A DNA stretch of 64,000 bases from Akebia trifoliata (Eukaryota; Streptophyta; Magnoliopsida; Ranunculales; Lardizabalaceae): NCBI GenBank assembly GCA_017979445.1, contig CM030716.1:10601974-10665973 (forward strand), written 5' to 3'. The notes below the pieces were generated by a model. That model was not told the origin of the DNA and did no database searches. It saw nothing but the letters and a program-made list of their open reading frames with translations. The stretch's first letter is position 1. Each line of letters opens with the position of its first letter. Positions 1-11,034 of this stretch are shown here, in pieces. The translations under genes and the position numbers were made by a program.

Positions 1-116
1 CAAAAAATTAGCTCAATCCGAAACTTCTTACCTATATTTTAAAATTTTATTAATGTTACATTGTTTTTACATATGTTTTTTTATATGGCCCTTGATCCAG
101 ACCCTATATATATATA

Positions 117-504
117 GGGAGCGGTTCGGCAACCCTAAAGTTTGCCAAGTTTGGTGTCAAACATTTTTTGTAAATCACTTTTGATGGGGTTAGAAGTTTT
201 GGAACATGCTGATTTTTTGTGAGGATGATCTCTACGGTGAAGAGATCATCCTCACAAAAAATCAGCTCATTTTGAAACTTCTAACCCTAGTCTGCAAGTT
301 GAAGAATCGTGGACCATCCAATATTTGTAAATAACTTTTGATGGGGTTAGAAGTTTTGGAATAATATGATTTTTGGTGAGGATGATCTCCTCATCATAGA
401 GATCATCCTCACAAAAAATCAGCTAATTCCAAAGCTTCTAACCCATATTTTGAAAAATGTTTGGCACCAAACTTGGCAAACTTTAGGGCTGCTGAACCGT
501 CCCC
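117..504. mobile_element. Double-hairpin MITE, copy 1
   Basis: The outer terminal inverted repeats start GGGAGCGGTTCGGCA at 117 and end with the complement ..TGCTGAACCGTCCCC at 504. Inside are two successive near-perfect palindromes of about 100 bp (about 188-290 and 344-444), separated by a spacer of about 50 bp. The element is flanked by TATATATA on both sides. There is no coding capacity, so it is a non-autonomous DNA element. The superfamily cannot be fixed because the target duplication is hidden in the TA microsatellite. Confidence 0.8.
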
Positions 505-526
505 ATATATATATATATACACATAT

Positions 527-864
527 GGGAGCGGTTTAGCAGCCCTAAAGTTTGCCAAATATTTTTCGAAACATGGGTTAGAAGTTTTGGAATGAGCTGA
601 TTTTTTGTGATGATGATCTCTATGATGAGGAAATCAGTCTATTCCAAAACTTCTAACCCCATCAAAAGTGATTTACAAAAATTGGACGATCCACGATTCT
701 TCAATTTGCAAACTAGGGTTAGAAATTTCAAAATGAGCTGATTTTTGGAGAGGATGTTGTTCTCATCATAGAGATCATCCTCACAAAAAATCAGTTCATT
801 CCAAAACTTCTAACCCATGTTTTGAAAAATGTTTGGCAAACTTTAGGGCTGCTGAACTGCTCCC
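527..864. mobile_element. Double-hairpin MITE, copy 2
   Basis: Same family as 117-504. The left end is GGGAGCGGTTTAGCAGCC and the right end is the complement, finishing GAACTGCTCCC. The first internal palindrome (about 565-660) has lost part of its right arm; the second (about 714-815) is nearly complete. Only a short TA tract separates it from copy 1. Confidence 0.8.
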
Positions 865-872
865 ATATATAT

Positions 873-1216
873 AGGATCCCGTTCAACAACAAACATTTTT
901 CACAACATGGGTTAGAGGTTTTGGAATGGACTGATTTTTGGTGAGGATGATCTCTACGGTGAGGAGATCATCTTCACCAAAAATTAGCTCATTCCAAAAC
1001 TTCTAGCCCCATATTTACAAGTTGAAAAATTGTGGATCGTCCATTTTTTTAAAACCATTTTTTGATTGGGTTAGAAGTTTTGGAATGGGTTGATTTTTGG
1101 TGATGATGATCTCCTCATCGTAGAGATCATCCTCACCAAAAATCAGCCCATTCCAAAACCTCTAACTCATGTTTTGAAAAATGTTTTTCCAAAATTTTTA
1201 TTGCTGAACATTTCCT
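873..1216. mobile_element. Double-hairpin MITE, copy 3 (degenerate ends)
   Basis: Contains both internal palindromes of the family (about 910-1005 and 1068-1172). The terminal repeats are eroded: the left end reads GGATCCCGTTCAACAAC and the right end TTGCTGAACATTTCC. The boundaries are approximate. Confidence 0.65.
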
Positions 1217-1831
1217 ATAATCTAATCTCCATGTTGACTAGGGCTTGAGTAGTCTCTTGATTTATTTGAGATTGAGAATGATTGGTTTCATGTTGCTGTT
1301 GAATGAGTTATTGTTGTTGTTCCTCTAACAACCCAATCATCATGGACTTTATTGTAGAAGATTATTGAAACATAAGAGGGTAGTTGTATTTTGGTTCAAA
1401 CTAAGTCTCTTTGCTTGGTGAACAGTTGTGGAGACAAGTAAGATTGTTGGGGAATCATGGTTTGATTCATCCTCACAAAAAAATCAACCCATTCTGAAAC
1501 TTCTAAGCCATATATAGGACAAATGTTATCTCCCTAATGTTGTTTGCCGAATGGGCTCATTCATAATACTTAGTAAGATTTCAAAACTTATTATGGGTTG
1601 TTCAACTCATCTTGAGGCATCAAAAAACCTGATATGATGCCTGCCATCAAATATCTTGCATCCTCTGTCGATCTGTAAAAAAAAAATAAAAAAAATAAAA
1701 ATTGACAATGACAAATTTGCCTTGGCCCCTCAAAATTTATGAAATTCGATGGTCTTGGGCTGTCAAATATAGGCTTTTCACGTTATGTTGGCACCTCAAC
1801 TTCTACTTATTACACACCAATTTCTTAAATT
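1217..1831. other. Non-coding spacer with MITE fragments
   Basis: No gene is recognisable. About 1465-1510 is a single arm of the double-hairpin MITE family. About 1697-1780, containing AAATTCGATGG and GCTGTCAAATAT motifs, resembles sequence in the dioxygenase intron near 9890-10090, so it is probably another dispersed repeat. The rest is AT-rich. Confidence 0.5.
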
Positions 1832-2193
1832 ATTTAGGGATCAACTAGTTGCACACCACCCACTACCAATTGCACTTCATCACTTAAAAATTTCCATGTC
1901 CCCTCCATTTGGATGATTGCACTCAAAATTAAAATTAACATATTGCACCCACTATTTTTTGTTTCTTTGTTTTTCTTCTTTTTCAACTATATATGCTCAT
2001 ATAAATTATTGTTGGTTTAATAATTTTGTAAAAAATACTTGGCCGTATAACAAGTATGTTTACAATTTTCATGAGTAGAAAAGATGAAGTCACGAGAAGG
2101 TGAATAACCATAAATCTTAACTTACTAGTAATGAAGTGCAATTAATTAGTAGGTTAATTTTTCAAGGTTGGTGTGCAATTAGTCGGTCCCATT
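1832..2193. mobile_element. MITE of the GTTGCACAYCACC family, copy 1
   Basis: Left end TTTAGGGATCAACTAGTTGC, followed by CACTTCATCACTT. The right end has the inverted version (AGTAATGAAGTGCAATTAAT and GTGTGCAATTAGTCGGTCCC). Copies with the same inverted termini lie at 13831-14256 and 40202-40628. There is no coding sequence inside. Confidence 0.7.
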
Positions 2194-2465
2194 ATTTATC
2201 ACACCCCAATTAATGATTAAAACACACACTTCAAAATTTACTTGCGATCTCGTTGGTAATTTATCAACAAGATCGTTGATTATAAAAGTGACAATCTTGC
2301 TAGAAAACATGTTTTGAGTATTAAAATGATCAGGTACTATAACCGGAATTTTGTCATAGGTTGAGCATGTTTATGGAAATTTCTCTATTTTCTTTATTTT
2401 GGGGTGTAATAAGTAATATATGGGGTGTCAATAGCATTTATGTTTTATAAATCTTACCATTTTTC

Positions 2466-2700
2466 TAAAGGGTTAGGATCCGTTGACTCCTAAGAGTGAC
2501 TCATGAAAAGAACACATGATCACAACTCTTTAAATGCAAATCCAATGGTTGAGATTTAAGAGTATTTTAATAACACAAATCTTAAAGATACTCATCTCGA
2601 GGATAAATCTCAACCATTTGGATTTTGCATTTAAAGGTAGGAATCATATGTTGTTTTCTTGAGTCATTTTTAGGAGTTAAGGGACTGTGAACCTTTTCTA
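2466..2700. mobile_element. MITE with about 100 bp inverted repeats
   Basis: The left arm (AAGGGTTAGGATCCGTTGAC, GACTCATGAAAAGAACACAT, TTTAAATGCAAATCCAATGG) is matched in inverse orientation by the right arm, which ends AGGGACTGTGAACCTTTTCT. The two arms fold into one long imperfect hairpin with a short central loop. The class is unknown. Confidence 0.65.
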
Positions 2701-2749
2701 AATAACGAACTTAGAATTCCTAATTTATATATATATATATATATATATA

Positions 2750-3088
2750 GGGTAGCGTTCAATGGCAAACTTTTTGGCAAATTTTTCAAAACATTGAGTT
2801 AGAAGTTTTGGAATGGGCTGATTTTTGGTGAGGATGATCTCTACAGTGAGGAGATCATCCTCACCAAAAATCAGCCCATTCCAAAACTTCTAACCCATGT
2901 TTACAAGCTGAAAATTCGTGGACCGTCCATTTTTTGTAAATTGTTTTTGATGGGGTTAGAAATTTTGGAATGGGCTGACTTTTGGTGAGGATGATATTCT
3001 CACCGTAGAGATCATCCTCACCAAAAATCAGCCCATTCCAAAACCTCTAACTCATGTTTTGCCCAAAAGTTGGCCATTGAACGCCCCC
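2750..3088. mobile_element. Double-hairpin MITE, copy 4
   Basis: Best-preserved internal structure of the family. The terminal repeats are GGGTAGCGTTCAATGGC and its complement GCCATTGAACGCCCCC. The two near-perfect palindromes lie at about 2795-2895 and 2953-3052, each centred on GATGATCTC...GAGATCATC. It is inserted in a long (TA)n tract (2722-2749 and 3089-3107). Confidence 0.85.
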
Positions 3089-3449
3089 ATATATATATAT
3101 ATATATATGTAATATTTTAATACAAAAAATTCTCAATTGAGTAATCTTTTATTAATATTTTTATCAATTTTATTAAATTCTTTAAAAAATAAAATTCTCA
3201 AATGATAATCCTCACATGTGGACACTATAGTCCCCCTTTTTTATTTTTTTTGAACCTATCTTGCTATAAGACAAGCCACCCCCAGAGACTTTCCGGCCCT
3301 TTTCTTATTTATGACGAATTAATTCCTTTTGATTTCTAGCGTTCTCCTTTTCTTCCCTAGGCTTGAACAAACCGCCTAGATTTTGATTGTAACTTCTTGT
3401 GTTACAATCAAGAAAAATAAATAAATAAAAGCACACAGAAGAAATAGAA
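3089..3449. other. Upstream region of the dioxygenase gene
   Basis: AT-rich sequence between the last MITE and the probable ATG at 3450. It should contain the promoter and 5' UTR of the dioxygenase gene. I see no convincing TATA box, so none is assigned. Confidence 0.4.
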
Positions 3450-3984
3450 ATGGACCAATCTGGAGCGGGGCAAAGCGTCTACCGATATTAACTCGACTTA
3501 CGATCGAAGCCAAGAATTAAAGGCCTTCGATGATTTGAAAGCGGGTGTTAAAGGTCTAGTTGATGATGGTGTAGCAAAGATCCCACAAATCTTCATCCAA
3601 CCTCTAGATCCACTCGACAAGAATGCCGCTTTGGACAATGGGCACTTTACAATTCCAATTATAGATTTGGAAGGCATGGAGAAGAGTGTTGATCAACGTA
3701 AGGAAATCATTGATCAAGTCCGACGTGCATCAGAGACTTGGGGTTTCTTCCAAGTGGTGAACCATGGGATCCCTCTAAATGTCTTGGATGGGATGATTGA
3801 AGGAGTACGTAGGTTTTATAAGCAACCTAAAGAGGTGAAAATGAAGTACTATACGCGTGACAACACAAGAAGGGTGATTTACAACAGCAACTTTGATCTC
3901 TATTAAGCACCAGCTGCTAATTGGAGAGACACCTTATTTTGTCTCATGGGTCCTGATCCTCTCGACTGTGAAAAGTTGCCCCTG
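3450..3984 (+). pseudogene. Dioxygenase exon 1, 5' part (DIOX_N region)
   Basis: Encodes the N-terminal 2-ODD domain, with recognisable IPIIDLEG, ETWGFFQVVNHGIP and KYYTRDNTRR motifs. The ATG at 3450 has good context (AGAAATGG) but is out of frame with the motif-bearing frame. That frame can be read back through TDINSTYDRSQELKAFDD with no in-frame ATG before a stop at 3445-3447, so a one-base indel near 3477 is inferred. The in-frame TAA at 3904-3906 is followed by clean coding sequence (APAANWRDTLFCLMGPDP), as expected for a point mutation. The exon is cut by the retrotransposon after ..EKLPL. Eight further exon bases (9821-9828, after the TSD) lead to the donor site. Confidence 0.85.
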
Positions 3985-4558
3985 TGTCACGGCCCTATTC
4001 TTTCAAAGTGGGGTCGTGCGGCGCAAGGAGGTCAAATCCACTTGCAAGCCTGTAAAATGATCGTACACCACACACACGTAGCTAGCAAACAAGTAAACGA
4101 AGCAACACGAGGCAAAGTCCGGAGGCAACTTTGTCGATATAATATTGAATTACACGGTGCAACGCGTTACAAAAGCAATAGATGCGTTACAAGCAAATGA
4201 TGATCCTATGACACGCGGGACTTCCACGGAGCTGGGCTTCAACAATGTGGGTGTAGGCCGGGGATTGGGATAGCACTGACACCCTTCCTACAAGGTAGAT
4301 ATCTTTTCCTTTCTAGGTTTCCAGAAAGAAACATCAAAAGTGGAGGCCGGTCATACTCCCTTATTACGAAAATGCCACTAAGCTAACAAAGATGCCCTGG
4401 CATGGGGCTGACATGTACCCTAAGCTAACAGATATGCCCTGGTACGGGGGTTGACATGGCTTCATAACGAGCCTTACATAGTATTACATGGGTGCTCCCG
4501 GGTGACTTCGGGGCGAGCTACACCTAAACTCTAGGTGTCAGAGTACATGGCCGTTACA
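3985..4558 (-). repeat. 3' LTR of chromovirus
   Basis: 574 bp partner of 9233-9815. On the plus strand it begins TGTCACGGCCC and ends GGCCGTTACA. Confidence 0.95.
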
Positions 4559-4571
4559 GTCTCCCCCACCT
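4559..4571 (-). other. Polypurine tract
   Basis: The minus-strand sequence AGGTGGGGGAGAC directly precedes the 3' LTR. The pol stop codon (4570-4572) overlaps it. Confidence 0.85.
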
Positions 4572-4974
4572 ATTCTGCAGACGTCCTCGTCGCATTGTCC
4601 CTGACTAACTCTTCAATCTTTTGCTTGAATGGTTGTATGTTCTCTTCTCTTTCCCAGGTGACTTCGCATTCTGGTAAGTTCTTCCATGTGACAAAGTACT
4701 ATATGTGCTGCTGCTTGCTTGAACTGCTGCTGACTTGACGCTCGACGAGAACTTGGTCGACAACACGTTCCGGCTGGATTGTTGAACGAGAGGGTGAACG
4801 TGTTGGAATGCTGCGTGCTGGATCTGCATGGAATGGCTTGAGACCGCTGGCATGGAAGACAGGGTGGATGTTGCGTAACCAGTATCGTAACTTCAGCTTG
4901 TAGGAGACCTTGCCAACTCGAGAGAGGATGAGCATTGGACCTTCATAACACTGTAGTAGTCCCCTGTGTGCTCG
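4570..4974 (-). pseudogene. Chromovirus integrase tail with chromodomain
   Basis: After the stop at 4975 the polypeptide continues with GPMLILSRVGKVSYKLKL and NIHPVFHASGLKPFH. A chromodomain-like segment VLVERQV...YFVTWKNLPECEVTWERE follows, with the aromatic/W cage pattern of chromovirus integrases, which guide insertion through chromatin marks. One stop at 4699-4701 interrupts it just before YFVTWK. Coding ends at the TAG overlapping the PPT. Confidence 0.85.
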
Positions 4975-6051
4975 CTATACTCGGTTGAACCTTCTCAACT
5001 GATCTGTCTTGAGTAGAACAAAGTCACCAACTTTGAAACGATCTGGTCGACGATGTTCATCAGCCGATTTCTTCATCCGCTTAGACGCTTTTTCAAGGTA
5101 AGATCTGGCAATTTCATTGTTGTCCTGCCAAAACTTAGCAAACTTGTACGGCCTTGGACACTGTCCCTGATATCCTGAAACAATAGTATAAGGAGTTAAA
5201 GGTTGTTGGCCAGTAATAAGTTCAAAAGGACTCTTGTTGGAGGAAGAGCTCTTCTGAAGGTTGAAACAGAACTGTGCGACATCAAGTAGATTCGCCCAAT
5301 CCTTTTGGTTGGCAGTGACAAAATGCCTGAGATATTCCTCCAACATGGCATTAAATCTTTCAGTCTGCCCATCTGTTTGAGGATGTCCGTTGATCGAAAA
5401 GTCAAGCTGAGACCCAAGTAATCTGAACAATTCGGTCCAGAATCTCCCTGTGAATCTTGAATCTCTATCGCTGACAATGTTCTTGGGCAAACCCCAATAC
5501 TAGATGACATGCTTGAGGAACAAGTGCACTGTTTCTTCTGCTGAGCAATATGTCGAGGTCGGTATAAATGTAGCATATTTGGAGAAACGGTCCACAACCA
5601 CAAGGATGGATCCATACTCTGCAACCTTCGACAAACTTGTGACAAAGTCCATAGAAACACTTTCCCAAGGCCTTTGGGGGACTGGAAGCGGTTCCAGTAG
5701 CCCGATTGGTTTGTCGCGCTCGATCTTGTCTTGCTGGCAAATGAGGCAGGTCCTCACATAATCTAACACATCATCACGGATGTTCGGCCAGTAGTATCCT
5801 CGCTCTAAGAGAGCTAATGTGCGGCGCCAGCTCGGATGGCCAGCCTATGGAGTGTCGTGGCACTCTTTCATTAGTTCTCGTCTTAGCCTGTCCGCACGTG
5901 GAACAAACATGCGGCTCTTAGTGGTATATAACAACCCATCACGAATCTAGAAACGGCGTGCTTTCCCCTTCTGCACCATATCCATTATGGCCTTTGTTTG
6001 GGGATCACTGTTCAAACCATCATGAATTCTCTGCTGTAAAGTGCTGGTAAC
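4975..6051 (-). pseudogene. Chromovirus integrase
   Basis: An H2C2 zinc finger (..CHDT, AGHPSWRRTL, CLICQQDK) is followed by the DDE core: D in SMDFVTSLSK, D in VSDRDSRFTG and E in TDGQTERFNAMLEEYL. The C-terminal VGDFVLLKTDQLR follows. Stops at 5947-5949 and 5845-5847 fall where relatives have Trp. Another stop at 5500-5502 precedes YWGLPK, and one at 4975-4977 ends this stretch. All motifs lie in one reading frame, so decay is by substitution rather than rearrangement. Confidence 0.9.
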
Positions 6052-6655
6052 TTAAGAAACTTGTCGCTGAAGTGCTGCTAGCTCTGCTTTGCGACTCAAG
6101 GCATCAGCCACGCTGTTGTTCTTTCCTGTCTCGTAATCCAAGGCCAAGTCAAACTCTGCGAGAAATTCTTGCCAACGAGCCTGTTTCGGTGTTAACTTCT
6201 TCTGAGTCAGGAAATGGCTCACTACCACATTATCGGTCTTCACATGAACTTGTGATCCCAACAGATAATGTATCAAAACTCTCAAACAGTGGACGACAGC
6301 TAACAACTCTTTCTCCTGTGCGGTATAATGTCTCTCAGCATCATTGAGCTTCCGACTTTCATAAGAAAGTAGATGCCCATCCTGTAACAACACTCCTCTA
6401 ATAGCAAAGTCAGATGCATCTGTCTGAACTTCAAACGGCTTTGTGATGTCGGGTAGAGCTAAGACTGGGTCTTGCATAACAGCAAGCTTGAGGTCTTCAA
6501 ATGCCTCATGACACTTGTCCGACCAGTACCAAGTGTGATCTTTCTTCAACAGGTCTATGAGAGGTGCGGCTCTTTTGGAATAACCTTGGACGAAACGTTT
6601 ATAATAGTTCACAAGACCGAGGAATGACCTGAGTTCTGTGACAGTAGAAGGGGTT
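6052..6655 (-). pseudogene. Chromovirus RNase H
   Basis: Continuation of pol after the TGA. It contains [19 protein letters not shown], the first catalytic region [27 protein letters not shown], the E of AQEKELLAV, the D of VKTDN and the terminal [10 protein letters not shown]. It ends in a TAA at 6052-6054, and readable coding continues into the integrase linker. Confidence 0.9.
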
Positions 6656-6657
6656 TT

Positions 6658-7995
6658 TCATTCATCAATAGCTCGCACTTTCTCCATGTCCATCCGGATC
6701 TGTCCATTACTCACAACATGGCCAAGAAACATAATCTGCTCTTGAGCGAATGAACATTTCTCTAGCTTGACATACAACTGATTGTCGCGAAGCACTTGGA
6801 ATACCTTGCGTAAATGTTGAACATGTTCTTCTAAGGTAGAACTGTATACTACGATATCATCAAGATATACCACAACAAACTTGTCGAGGTACGGTCTGAA
6901 GATGTCGTTCATCAAGGTGCAGAATGTCGTAGGTGCGTTCGTGAGGCCGAAGGGCATGACTAAGAACTCATAGGCACCATACCTAGTAGAACAAGTAGTT
7001 TTTGGCTCATCTCCATCTACAACCCGTACTTGATAGTACCCTGATCTCAAATCCAACTTGGAAAAGTACTTGGCTGCCCCAAGTTGATCGAACAAATCGG
7101 CAATCAGTGGAATCAGATACTTATTCTTGACGGTAACCTTGTTCAGCGCTCGGTAGTCTACACAAAGTCGCAATGACCCATCATGCTTCTTCTGGAATAA
7201 AATAGGCGTCCCATAAGGTGCCTTCGAAGGTTTGATAAATCCAGACTCCAGAAGTCCATCAAGTTGCTTGCGTAGCTCAGCTAGTTCCGGAGGACTCATC
7301 CTGTATGGCCCCTTTGCAGGAGGCTTGGCACCAGGTATTAATTCGATTTGATGATCAATCGGCCTACGTGGCGGTAGGGTCTTCGGAAGCTCTTCCGGCA
7401 TAACATTATCAAATTCAGTCAAAACCTGTTTTACCAATGGGGGAGTTGAACTATGGTCCTGATCATTTGGTTCAACTCGTAAGGTAGTAAGAAACGTTTG
7501 CTCACCTTTCTTCAACCCTTTCTTCAGCTGAAGGGCTGAGATCGTCTTTCCCTCTTCTTTACCTGTAGAGGAAGGAATGAAGCTTGGACTTTCACCTAGC
7601 AAGCCCAAAGTGTTAGCAAATGGCATCGGAACGGCCCTGTTTTGTCGTAGAAAGTCCATCCCAATGATAACTCGGAACTCATCGAGTGGAACTGCGAGAA
7701 GATCTAGCTTACCCTTCCATGGACCTATCTTGATGGCCACAGACTTGGCCGACCCTTGTATAGGAGTGGCCTCGGAGTTTACAGCTTTCATACGGCTTGA
7801 ATCCTTTTCGAGCCGGATATTGAGGCGCTTCGCCTCTGCAGGGGCAATGAAGCTATGTGTAGCTCCCGTATCAATCATTGACTGGGTGGTCTTACCACCA
7901 ATCTCCACATCAATATACATGAGACCCTTACGCTGACGGATCGTCTTAGTCTCAGAGGTCTGTTTCATTGCATTCAACAGATGCATAGCTCCCAT
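6658..7995 (-). pseudogene. Chromovirus protease and reverse transcriptase
   Basis: Pol segment. The aspartic protease has the catalytic motif DTGATHSF near residue 42 and a second hydrophobic loop VIIGMDFL. The reverse transcriptase has [42 protein letters not shown] and the catalytic YLDDIVVYS, then the thumb motif [11 protein letters not shown]. The frame is open except for a terminal TGA at 6658-6660, where relatives have Trp (one G-to-A change). Coding resumes in the same frame as [19 protein letters not shown]. Confidence 0.92.
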
Positions 7996-8049
7996 ATGAG
8001 AAGATTCATCCTCATCTTTCTCACTTGAATTCTCGTGACTAGGGTCACT

Positions 8050-9147
8050 CTAGGAAGCTAACAATGCATTCAACTTGCTTCTTTGCGGGCAATTGAACGT
8101 CTTATGCGGACCACCACACAAGTAACACTGAATCTTGTTGGGGTGATTGTTGGACTGGGTACCTGTGTTCTTCGAAGGGGAGGAATCCCGGTGGGATCTC
8201 CTGCTTGGACTGTGTTTAGATCCTCCATTTTTACCTTTGGAAGACCCATGGGTGCGTTCACTCTGCGAAGAGTACCCTTTCGACTGATTGGATACCTTCT
8301 TTCTATTCCCATCCACGGGAGAATAGTTTGTCAACCGCTCAGCTGTGGCGATAGCAGTCATGAGGTCTTGCACACGTTGCCTCTGTAGTTCTGTCTGAAC
8401 CCAAGGCTTAAGCCCTTCTATAAACGAGAACAGCTTGTCTTTCTCTGACATATCACGAATATCAAGCATTAAGGCGAAAAACTGCTTGACATAGTCGTGC
8501 ACGGTACCAGTATGTTGGAGTTGCCTCAACTTCTTGCGGGCAATGAACTCCACATTCTCGGGTAGGAACTGATTCTTTAGCTCCCTTTTGAGGTCTTCCC
8601 ATGTATCGATGGAGCATTGGCCACTCTCCATCTCGGTGTACTTTGTTCGCCACCATAACTTAACGTCACCTGCAAGATACATAGAAGCAGTTGTTACTTT
8701 TACCTCTTCTGAATCTGGATGAGCTGCACGGAAGTACTGTTCCATATCAAATAGGAAATTCTCGAGCTCTTTCGCATCACGTACACCACTGAAGGTGCGT
8801 GGCTCGGGGACTCGCAGGCCCGAGGGAGAAGCATCACTACCGGTAGGCCGCTCGTTACCAACGGCTCTTACCAGGAGACCTACCTTAGTAGTGAGCTCCG
8901 TAATCTGTTCATGTAACATGGCTATGGATCCTCAAGTATCCTCCTCGAGGTCAGTTATTCTGGTTCTGAATGTCTCGGATCTTTCCTCTAGCGTGTTCTG
9001 GCGATCATCTATTCGCGTAATACCATCAACTATACCGAGGAGCATGGCTATCTTCTCCTCCAATACCTCAATGCGTTCCTTGTTTGTATGTGGTGCTGGT
9101 GTGTTTGGAGCGGGTTGGTCCGCGGTACTAGTAGTTCCTCTTACCAT
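8050..9147 (-). pseudogene. Chromovirus gag
   Basis: Nucleocapsid/capsid precursor. It begins at an ATG at 9147 (MVRGTTSTADQ). An in-frame TGA at 8932-8934 separates the first 71 codons from the 289-codon remainder. The remainder holds the retrotransposon gag core (VPEPRTFSG, WWRTKY, LRQLQHTGTVHDYV) and a CCHC zinc knuckle CYLCGGPHKTFNC near its end. A TAG at 8050-8052 ends it just before the protease region, which is in the same frame. Relatives usually have one continuous gag-pol frame, so the stop is probably a lesion, though a readthrough stop cannot be excluded. Confidence 0.85.
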
Positions 9148-9218
9148 CGTTCGCGTGAACTAAATGGAATCTCGGGAGAATAGCTAGGGGGAATACCAAC
9201 TGTGCTCAAACAACTGCT

Positions 9219-9230
9219 GCTCTGATACCA
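9219..9230 (-). other. Primer binding site, tRNA-iMet
   Basis: On the minus strand it reads TGGTATCAGAGC, the standard plant initiator-Met PBS, two bases inside the 5' LTR. Confidence 0.95.
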
Positions 9231-9232
9231 AC

Positions 9233-9815
9233 TGTCACGGCCCTATTCTTTCAAAACGGGGTCGTGCGGCGCAAGGATGTCAAATCCACTTGCAAGCCTG
9301 TAAAATGATCGTACACTACACACACGTAGCTAGCAAATAAGTAAACGAGGCAACACGAGGCAAAGTTCGGAGGCAACTTTGTTGATATAATATTGAATTA
9401 CACGGTGTAACGCGTTACAAAAGCAATAGATACGTTACAAGCAAATGATGATCCTATGACACGCGGGACTTCCACGGAGCTGGGCTTCAAGGGCTTCAAC
9501 AACGTGGGTGTAGGCCGGTGATTGGGATAGCACTGACACCCTTCCTACAAGGTAGATATCTTTCCCTTTCTAGGTTTCCAGAAAGAAACATCAAAAGTGA
9601 AGGCCGGTCATACTCCCTTATTACGAAAATGCCACTAAGCTAACAAGGATGCCCTGGCATGGGGCTGATATGTACCCTAAGCTAACAGATATGCCCTGGT
9701 ACGGGGGCTGACATGGCTTCATAATGAGCCTTACATAATATTACATGGGTGCTCCCGGGTGACTCCAGGGCGAGCTACACCTAAACTCTAGGTGTCAGAG
9801 TACATGGCCGTTACA
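9233..9815 (-). repeat. 5' LTR of chromovirus
   Basis: 583 bp. By eye it differs from the other LTR at about 20 positions and carries a 9 bp extra copy of GGCTTCAAG (near 9489), giving about 96% identity. This makes it the oldest of the LTR insertions in the window. Confidence 0.95.
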
Positions 9816-11034
9816 CCCTGGCATGCAGGTATGTGATGAGTTGAATACATATCATAGGTTGTTCACAATGTGAAAAAAGCCCAAATTTAATGGTTCTGGG
9901 CAGTCAAATTTCATAAAATTCGATGGACAAGAGGATCAAATTGGCATCAAATTTTTCATTGTCAAATTTTTTTTTTGACTGGCTGAAAATATCAAATTAA
10001 TGAAAGATGGGTGAAATTTGACAGTTTTAAGTAGTTAAATATGGGAATATTTAGAATTTCGAGGGTCGTAGACCATCAAAATTCAGTTTTCAAAATTCAT
10101 GGGCTTTGGTTGGTCAATTTTTCTGTCAAAATTTTCAGTTTTCATGTAGTGATTTCCCGTTCGACTCTTCTAAAATTCGTCCAAGTCAATCTCGAATTTC
10201 GTTCATTTTTATTGAATCAATTTATGTGTATTTTATTTTATTTATTTTTAATTCAAAAACACTTTCCTTATAGTAAGAAAGTTTGCTCATAACCCATACA
10301 TGGCATCCAGAAATAGGTAGCGGATCTTTTGCGGCACTTCATCTACAGGTGAAAGACTGCCACGTTGAGAAAATTAGCACCACAGACCTCTTGTGTTCAT
10401 GCTTTAAATCTGATTTAGAAAACAAACTTTTCTACCTTACCGAAGATTCCAAATTTTGGACAGTGTAAAATTATTATCTTATTGACATGTCGCTTTCTTA
10501 ATCATTCAATAACGCTGCAGAGAGCTACAGAAAAAAAGTACAATAGAGGGTCCGTCCCCCCAAAAAAATGACCTAATACCTCTTCTGGAGGCTGATTTAA
10601 AAGAGAAAAATATAATAATAATATATTGAAATATTATTATTATTAAGCACAATGATGACCAGGAGTAATCAAATGTGTTTTATTTGTTAAATACTTATAT
10701 TTTAGAAAAAAAAGTTCCTTATTAAGTAAGAAATGTTCTGAAACAGCAACACCTGACATGTCATATGATCAAATGTCATAAGAACGTAGATCACATAATT
10801 GTAAGAATTTTTAAAAGAAAAAAAATATTTAAAAAATTGAATTGTTGTAAGCATAGCGTGAATTGTGGTCAATCTTAAGGTCACTCCAGCATTATTCATT
10901 TTATAAAGTTAGTCGCACTATCCTGACTCATTTATGACATGACGTAGTAACATGTCTTCAACAAATTAAAAAAATATATATTACACTTGCCTCCGTTGAC
11001 TATTTACAGGTAATTTTTGCATGTGAAAATTATT

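Larger units (their letters stand above)
3985..9815 (-). mobile_element. Ty3/Gypsy chromovirus (Galadriel-like), complete but decayed
   Basis: 5.8 kb LTR retrotransposon read on the minus strand. The LTRs are 3985-4558 and 9233-9815, ending TGTAAC...GTGACA in element orientation, with a perfect 5 bp target duplication CCCTG at 3980-3984 and 9816-9820. The PBS matches initiator tRNA-Met. Order: gag, protease, RT, RNase H, integrase, C-terminal chromodomain. Integrase phrasing such as GLLEPLPVPQRPWESVSMDF and the chromodomain suggest the Galadriel lineage; this is from memory. The element has several internal stops, most of them Trp-to-stop, so it is not autonomous now. It interrupts exon 1 of the dioxygenase gene in antisense orientation. 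Confidence 0.95.

Noticed and set aside
3535..3906. Dioxygenase start at TTG 3535
   Set aside because: Coding similarity extends upstream in the same frame (SQELKAFDD), and a normal ATG lies at 3450 in a shifted frame, so the TTG is not the real start.
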